Assembly: GCA_910574015.1 (NCBI GenBank)
Contig: CAJSYQ010000002.1
Coordinates: forward strand, 1-64,000
Length of the DNA stretch: 64,000 nt
Reading direction: 5' to 3'
Source of the DNA: Eubacteriaceae bacterium
GTDB lineage: Bacteria > Bacillota > Clostridia > Lachnospirales > Lachnospiraceae
Shown here piece after piece: positions 59,679-64,000 of this stretch (positions are counted from its first letter, which is position 1; the number at the start of each line of letters is the position of its first letter). Under the pieces are notes generated by a model. It did no database searches. It had not been told where the DNA came from and saw nothing but the letters and a program-made list of their open reading frames with translations. A program made the position numbers and the translations under genes.

Positions 59679-62357
59679 TCAGATAAGCGCCTCCCATGCA
59701 AAGATCACATCCTCGCATCGGTCTACATCCAGATCCTCCACGGCAGAACAGAGCTGTCCCAGCAATTCGGACTGTTCCACCTCATACTCGTACTGTGACA
59801 ATTCCTCCGCCACCTCTTCCATACGGTCGATATCCAGCTCCTCCAGCGCCTCCTTCATAGATTCAAAGAGGGCAAGGAGAGCCTCCCTGCCGGCGGCGCC
59901 CTTACTCACCGTCTCCTCATCGGTCCGTACATAGGGAGACAGTATGCCTTTCATCTGTCGGTATAGGGAGAGCATCTCCTCCGTATCACGGTGGATCCGC
60001 TCCGCATCACCCCGGCTGCCCGCCGCCTCCATCTCCGCCGCCAGGTCAGCCAGTTCCCCTGCTCCAATCTGCCGGGAAGCACTCTTCAGGGCGTGGACCT
60101 CAATGGTATACGTCTTCCAGTCCTCTCCTTCTTCCAGTTCACGGATCAGATCTGACTTTTTATCAATTACCTCATAATAATCCTTCAGCACTTCCCGATA
60201 CAGTTCTTCGCTCCCCAGAAGTTTCAGGGCGTAAGCCGTGTCCAGGCTGTCGATGTGGAGGGGCTCTGCCGTCTCCTTCTTCTCCTCATGCCTTACCATG
60301 ATCTTCTGGATCTTCTCCTTTGGCAGCCAGTGCCTGATCTTGGATGTGATGATGCGCAGTTCAATGGGTTTGGCCACGAAGTCATTCATCCCCTCGCTCA
60401 GGAACATCTCCTTCGTTCCCTCCACGGCATTTGCTGTCAGGGCAATAATCGGTACCTCATCGTATTCGGGATGAAATCTGCGGATGAGCCTCGTTGTCTC
60501 CACTCCGTCGATCTCCGGCATCATATGATCCATAAAGATCAGATCATAATGTTTCATGGCGATCATGGCAACCGCCTCCTTGCCGCTGAGAGCCGTATCG
60601 ATCTGCATTTCCAGCGGGGCAAGGAGCCCCTCTGCCACCGTAAGATTTACCTTATTGTCATCCACAATCAGTACATTGGCTTCCCGGGCTGTAAAATCCA
60701 GGCTCTCTCCCTCCTCCTCAAAGAGTGTATTATGAAGGTCATCATGGTTTAAGATCATGGCCACATTTAAAACATAGACCGGCTTCCTCACCACGATAAG
60801 ATTCGGTATATCGCTCTCCGCACTGGCATAATAATCCACGATCAGAACCCCTATGACGGCGTCGTGCTCCCGGAGCCAGTGCTGCACGCTGTCGGTAAAG
60901 AGCTTCTCCTCCACAAAAAGATGTGTGACCCCGTTGCAGTCTATGTGATCCAGCTCTCTCTCACTGGAAATCTCCACAAATATGTCTCCCAGCTTCCTCA
61001 CATCACGGCCCAGCTGCCCGCAGACATATTGATTGGCCATCAGTCCCCAGACCACGGATCCCTGTTCCCTCAGGCTGATACAGGGTCTCTCTTCCACGAT
61101 CTTCTGGGGCAGGGAGAAGGAGAAGGTGCTGCCTGCCTCGTATTCGCTTTCCACCCGGATGCTGCCGTGCATCAGGGTTACGAGCCGTTTGGATATGGCC
61201 AGGCCCAGACCGGTTCCTTCTATATTCCGGTTTCTCTTGCTGTCCAGCTGGTGGAAGGACTGGAACAGCTGCTCCAGCTCCGCCTTTTTGATCCCGATGC
61301 CGGTGTCCTCCACCGCAATGTGAAGTTCCATGCTGCCGGCGGATGTCTTATGGAAGGATACGCGGATTTCCACCTTGCCCTCCTTCGTAAACTTCACCGC
61401 ATTATTTGCCAGATTCACGATCACCTGCTTGATCCGGATACTGTCGCCATAAAGCTTATTGGGCAGTTCCGGATCCAGATCGATGAGAAGCTCGATATCC
61501 TTATCCCCGATCCGGGTGGTGATCATCGTGGTGATATCATGCAGGATGGACATGGGCTCATACTCTTCCTCGATGATATCCATCTTCCCGGATTCAATTT
61601 TAGAGAAATCCAGAATATCATTGATAATGGTCAGCAGGGTCTTTCCCGATGATATGATAAGATTTACATATTCCCGGGCCAGCGGCGGCAGCTCCTCCCG
61701 GAGCGCCATCTCCGCCATCCCGATCACAGCGTTCATGGGCGTACGGATCTCGTGGCTCATATTGGCAAGAAAATCGGATTTCATATTGGCGGCGCGCTCG
61801 ATGGCCAGATTGCTCCGGGACAGCTGAAAGCGCTGAAAGGCCAGATTTGAGATAATATTTATGATCTCGTAGACATAGTTGGCCACCTCTTCCATCTTTT
61901 CCGGTCGGATGATCCGGATCTTCTTCGAGCTCTTCCAAAGCTTCTCCGGATCAATCTCATACCGCCGGGCCAGCATACTGACATGGGCCCGTGTCAGGGG
62001 CTTCGTCGCCACCTGTCCCCCCAGAAAGCAGCCCATAGTCTTTCCGCCGATCACGATGGGCACGGCGAAATCCGTCAGACCGGTATGACAGGTATAGGTT
62101 ACGGCACACTTTGCCTCCATGGCGCTGATCATGCCCTGCCTGTCACAGTTCTCACATGCGGCGAGTCCGCGCTTGGATTTCTTGATATGTCCGCCGCAGA
62201 AATCAGTCCAGGACGCATGGCTCGCCAGCGCCACCCCTCTTAGATCTGCCACCCCGGTGGAGATTCCCAGTAGTGAGTGAAGTGAATTCTGCAGCTTATC
62301 GAGTATTTCCATATTGATCAGATCTGGTAATTCCAGATCGTCATCCATCTCTATCAT
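59679..62357 (-). CDS. hybrid sensor histidine kinase with PocR domain, REC and Hpt
   Basis: The protein has about 892 aa from ATG at 62357, after GGGGGGCGGG. Domains in order: PocR-type ligand domain (FCGGHIKKSKRGLAACENCDRQG; YTCHTGLTDFAVPI), HisKA (FLANMSHEIRTPMNAVIGMAEM), HATPase (NLANNAVKFTKEGKVEIRV; EDTGIGIKKAELEQLF; GTGLGLAISKRLV), a degenerate receiver, a full receiver (VLIVDDNKVNLTVAEGLL; DLIFMDHMMPEIDG) and a C-terminal Hpt (EVHALKSASRQIGAGELADLA). It is a phosphorelay kinase with no TM helix. The 291-aa regulator lies just upstream and may be the output. Confidence 0.93.
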   Translation of the reverse strand: MIEMDDDLELPDLINMEILDKLQNSLHSLLGISTGVADLRGVALASHASWTDFCGGHIKKSKRGLAACENCDRQGMISAMEAKCAVTYTCHTGLTDFAVPIVIGGKTMGCFLGGQVATKPLTRAHVSMLARRYEIDPEKLWKSSKKIRIIRPEKMEEVANYVYEIINIISNLAFQRFQLSRSNLAIERAANMKSDFLANMSHEIRTPMNAVIGMAEMALREELPPLAREYVNLIISSGKTLLTIINDILDFSKIESGKMDIIEEEYEPMSILHDITTMITTRIGDKDIELLIDLDPELPNKLYGDSIRIKQVIVNLANNAVKFTKEGKVEIRVSFHKTSAGSMELHIAVEDTGIGIKKAELEQLFQSFHQLDSKRNRNIEGTGLGLAISKRLVTLMHGSIRVESEYEAGSTFSFSLPQKIVEERPCISLREQGSVVWGLMANQYVCGQLGRDVRKLGDIFVEISSERELDHIDCNGVTHLFVEEKLFTDSVQHWLREHDAVIGVLIVDYYASAESDIPNLIVVRKPVYVLNVAMILNHDDLHNTLFEEEGESLDFTAREANVLIVDDNKVNLTVAEGLLAPLEMQIDTALSGKEAVAMIAMKHYDLIFMDHMMPEIDGVETTRLIRRFHPEYDEVPIIALTANAVEGTKEMFLSEGMNDFVAKPIELRIITSKIRHWLPKEKIQKIMVRHEEKKETAEPLHIDSLDTAYALKLLGSEELYREVLKDYYEVIDKKSDLIRELEEGEDWKTYTIEVHALKSASRQIGAGELADLAAEMEAAGSRGDAERIHRDTEEMLSLYRQMKGILSPYVRTDEETVSKGAAGREALLALFESMKEALEELDIDRMEEVAEELSQYEYEVEQSELLGQLCSAVEDLDVDRCEDVIFAWEALI

Positions 62358-62417
62358 AGCCCGCCCCCCATTCTCTCCTTCTTCCGTCAATATGACCCGG
62401 CATTTGTTATACCGGAA

Positions 62418-63293
62418 TCATCCGATAAGATTTTTTATACAGGTCCGCAGTTTGGTACGGTCCACTGGTTTCAGAAGATACCCCTGAGGCTTCATCTCCA
62501 GCACTTCCTGTACCTTTGACAGCTCTCCCACGCCGGTGAGGAAAACCACCGGTATATCGCTGAGCTCCGGATTTCTTTTCAGCGTCCTGAATACCTCTGG
62601 TCCCTTCATCCCCGGCATCTCATAATCCAGCAGAATCAGATCCGTCATCTTCTTCTCCAGGAATTTAAGCGCCAGCTTCCCGTTTACTGCAGATGCCACA
62701 TCGTACTCATCCCGCAGATGGGCCCGGATCACCTTCAGCATCCTTGGATCGTCATCCACTACAAGAATATGTCGGCGCCGCTCTCCCTCTGCTGCCTGAT
62801 TCAGCTCCCGGAGCACATCCATGGCGCTCTCCGGCTCTTCCTCCGCTGTCTCTCCTTTATTTGCCTCTCTCCCGGCCTCTTCCGCCTTTCTGGTCTCTGC
62901 CTCCGTCCTCTTCTTCTGCCACTCCTCAATCTCCTTCAGTATCTTTTCCTGAATTACAGTCAGTGTGACCGGCCGGGTAATAACAAGATCCGCGGTGTTA
63001 TAAGCCAGTTTCTGGAACTGGTTACAATCCGCCTGGTCTCCTACAATAATAAACGGAGTATAGGCCTGATGCATCTTGGGCCCGATCTTTTTCAGTCCGT
63101 ATATATCCTCGGTGTCCTCGGATTTCAGGCAGTAAACAAATGCATCCGGTTCAAAATATTTCAGATGTCCCAACACATCATCCAGTCGTCTGGAAGTACT
63201 CAGGCATTCGATATCGGTATCCATGTGCACAAACAGATCGTCGATAACGGCCTTATTCTTTCCCGTCACTAATATTTTATATTTTTGCTTCAC
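62418..63293 (-). CDS. response regulator with two receiver-like domains
   Basis: The protein has about 291 aa from GTG at 63293 (AAAGGAG upstream). The N-terminal domain (KILVTGKNKAVIDDLFVHM; ITRPVTLTVIQEKIL) is a degenerate receiver. A Glu/Arg-rich coiled region (KKRTEAETRKAEEAGREANK) leads to a canonical receiver (HILVVDDDPRMLKVIRAHL; DLILLDYEMPGMKGPEV; PVVFLTGVGELSK; LLKPVDRTKL). No DNA-binding domain. It sits between valS and the hybrid kinase and probably passes phosphate. Confidence 0.9.
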   Translation of the reverse strand: MKQKYKILVTGKNKAVIDDLFVHMDTDIECLSTSRRLDDVLGHLKYFEPDAFVYCLKSEDTEDIYGLKKIGPKMHQAYTPFIIVGDQADCNQFQKLAYNTADLVITRPVTLTVIQEKILKEIEEWQKKRTEAETRKAEEAGREANKGETAEEEPESAMDVLRELNQAAEGERRRHILVVDDDPRMLKVIRAHLRDEYDVASAVNGKLALKFLEKKMTDLILLDYEMPGMKGPEVFRTLKRNPELSDIPVVFLTGVGELSKVQEVLEMKPQGYLLKPVDRTKLRTCIKNLIG

Positions 63294-63312
63294 ACGCTTC
63301 TCCTTTCTGCTG

Positions 63313-64000
63313 TCACTCCGCCAGCTGGGCAAGCCTCTCCTGAACCTGGGCCATCATGCCCTGATATTTCGCCAGCTTCTCCCGTTCCTGCCGGATCTTC
63401 TCTTCCGGCGCTTTATTGACGAAATTCGGATTGCCAAGCATCCCCTCAGAGCGTTTCAGTTCTCCCTGCAGCTTCTTTTCCTCCTTCCTCAGCCGCTCAA
63501 TTTCCTTGCCTATATCTACCAGCTCCGCAAACGGCATGTAGATGGTCCCGTCGGCGATCACGACAGATACGGCATCCCCTGCGATCCCCTCCTTTGTCTT
63601 CCGGAAGTCCGTCTCACTGGCGCAGCCCAGTGTGGCAAAAAATACTTTATTCTCCTCAAAGATCTTCCGCACCTCTTCCTTCTCCGACACAACGATAACA
63701 GAAACCTTCTTGGAAGGCGGCACGTTCATCTCCCCGCGGATGTTACGGATGCCCTTCACCGCTTCCTTGATCCTCTCCACCTTCGCCTCATCCCCGGCAA
63801 AATTCCGCTCCTGGCTGAATACCGGCCACTGGCTGATCATAATGGAGCTGTCCTGGCTGTCCATCAGGGTGCAGTAGATCTCCTCCGTGATAAACGGCAT
63901 AAACGGATGCAGCAGCTTCAGGGCATCCATCAGCACCCTCCGCAGCGTATAGAGCGCCGCCGCCTTCGTGCCGTCGGTCTCACTGTACAGACGGGGCTTC
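63313..64000 (-). CDS. valS: valyl-tRNA synthetase, C-terminal part (partial)
   Basis: The gene runs off the window. It has the anticodon-binding region (LLHPFMPFITEEIYCTLMDSQ; KGIRNIRGEMNVPPSKKVSVIV) and the C-terminal coiled coil (ELVDIGKEIERLRKEEKKLQGELKRSEGMLGNPNFVNKAPEEK; described as a region) that holds tRNA. The frame is open up to base 64000. It charges tRNA-Val. Stop TGA/TAA at 63313. Confidence 0.97.
   Translation of the reverse strand, partial: KPRLYSETDGTKAAALYTLRRVLMDALKLLHPFMPFITEEIYCTLMDSQDSSIMISQWPVFSQERNFAGDEAKVERIKEAVKGIRNIRGEMNVPPSKKVSVIVVSEKEEVRKIFEENKVFFATLGCASETDFRKTKEGIAGDAVSVVIADGTIYMPFAELVDIGKEIERLRKEEKKLQGELKRSEGMLGNPNFVNKAPEEKIRQEREKLAKYQGMMAQVQERLAQLAE

Overview
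The window comes from the chromosome of an anaerobic, spore-forming Firmicute, most likely a Lachnospiraceae-type Clostridium relative. This rests on pyruvate phosphate dikinase, an H-cluster maturase (HydG), the forespore operon spoIIAA-spoIIAB-sigF-spoVAA-AB-AC, spoVAD/spoVAE, many secreted BspA-type leucine-rich-repeat proteins, AGGAGG ribosome sites, and moderate GC with AT-rich islands. No rRNA, tRNA or CRISPR array was seen.

Layout. 1-5.7 kb is an AT-rich accessory strip with a gene broken by amber codons, an AraC/GyrI-like regulator, a foreign-looking GC-rich patch with an inverted repeat, decayed remnants, a BtrH-type protein, a GNAT enzyme and a DUF4258/YgiT-type toxin-antitoxin pair. 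5.7-32 kb is mostly core: ppdK, a DegV protein, two tandem secreted cysteine peptidases, glyQS, an LRR protein, LytTR plus a LiaF-like protein, era-yqzL-recO, a PreP-like M16 protease, a cold-shock protein, an HD hydrolase with TrpB2, an ECF sigma/RsgI-like pair with an Ig-like secreted protein, a VanRS-like two-component system next to a C39 peptidase, hydG, a polysaccharide deacetylase and an AI-2E family transporter.

32.4-46.9 kb is the most striking region. spoVAD is cut in two: its 3' part is at 32431-32844 and its 5' part at 46263-46915. Between them lies a mobile element of about 13.4 kb carrying two tandem large serine recombinases, ParR/ParM partition genes, a CHC2 primase, a sigma-like factor with a Tn916-Orf8-like partner, conjugation remnants and an IS110-family insertion sequence. 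Removing the element at a shared CC dinucleotide restores spoVAD exactly in frame (about 354 codons, MAP/AAAD junction). The layout resembles sporulation-intervening elements such as the sigK skin. Terminators lie just inside both ends.

47-54.4 kb holds an HD-GYP response regulator, two related LRR proteins, a subtilisin with an unusual C-terminal domain, and an ECF sigma factor with a DUF4367-like partner. This cluster separates spoVAC from spoVAD. 54.5-57.8 kb is the spoIIA-spoVA operon. 57.9-64 kb has a zinc-ribbon/TPR membrane protein, a 47-codon ORF, a hybrid histidine kinase, a double-receiver regulator and the 3' end of valS, which runs off the window.

A second notable signal is at 26257-26272. 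The C39 peptidase gene is interrupted by TAG in a context that copies the prfB (RF2) +1 frameshift cassette: AGGAGG, three bases, CCC, TAG, C. A +1 shift joins an N-terminal membrane anchor to the peptidase domain.
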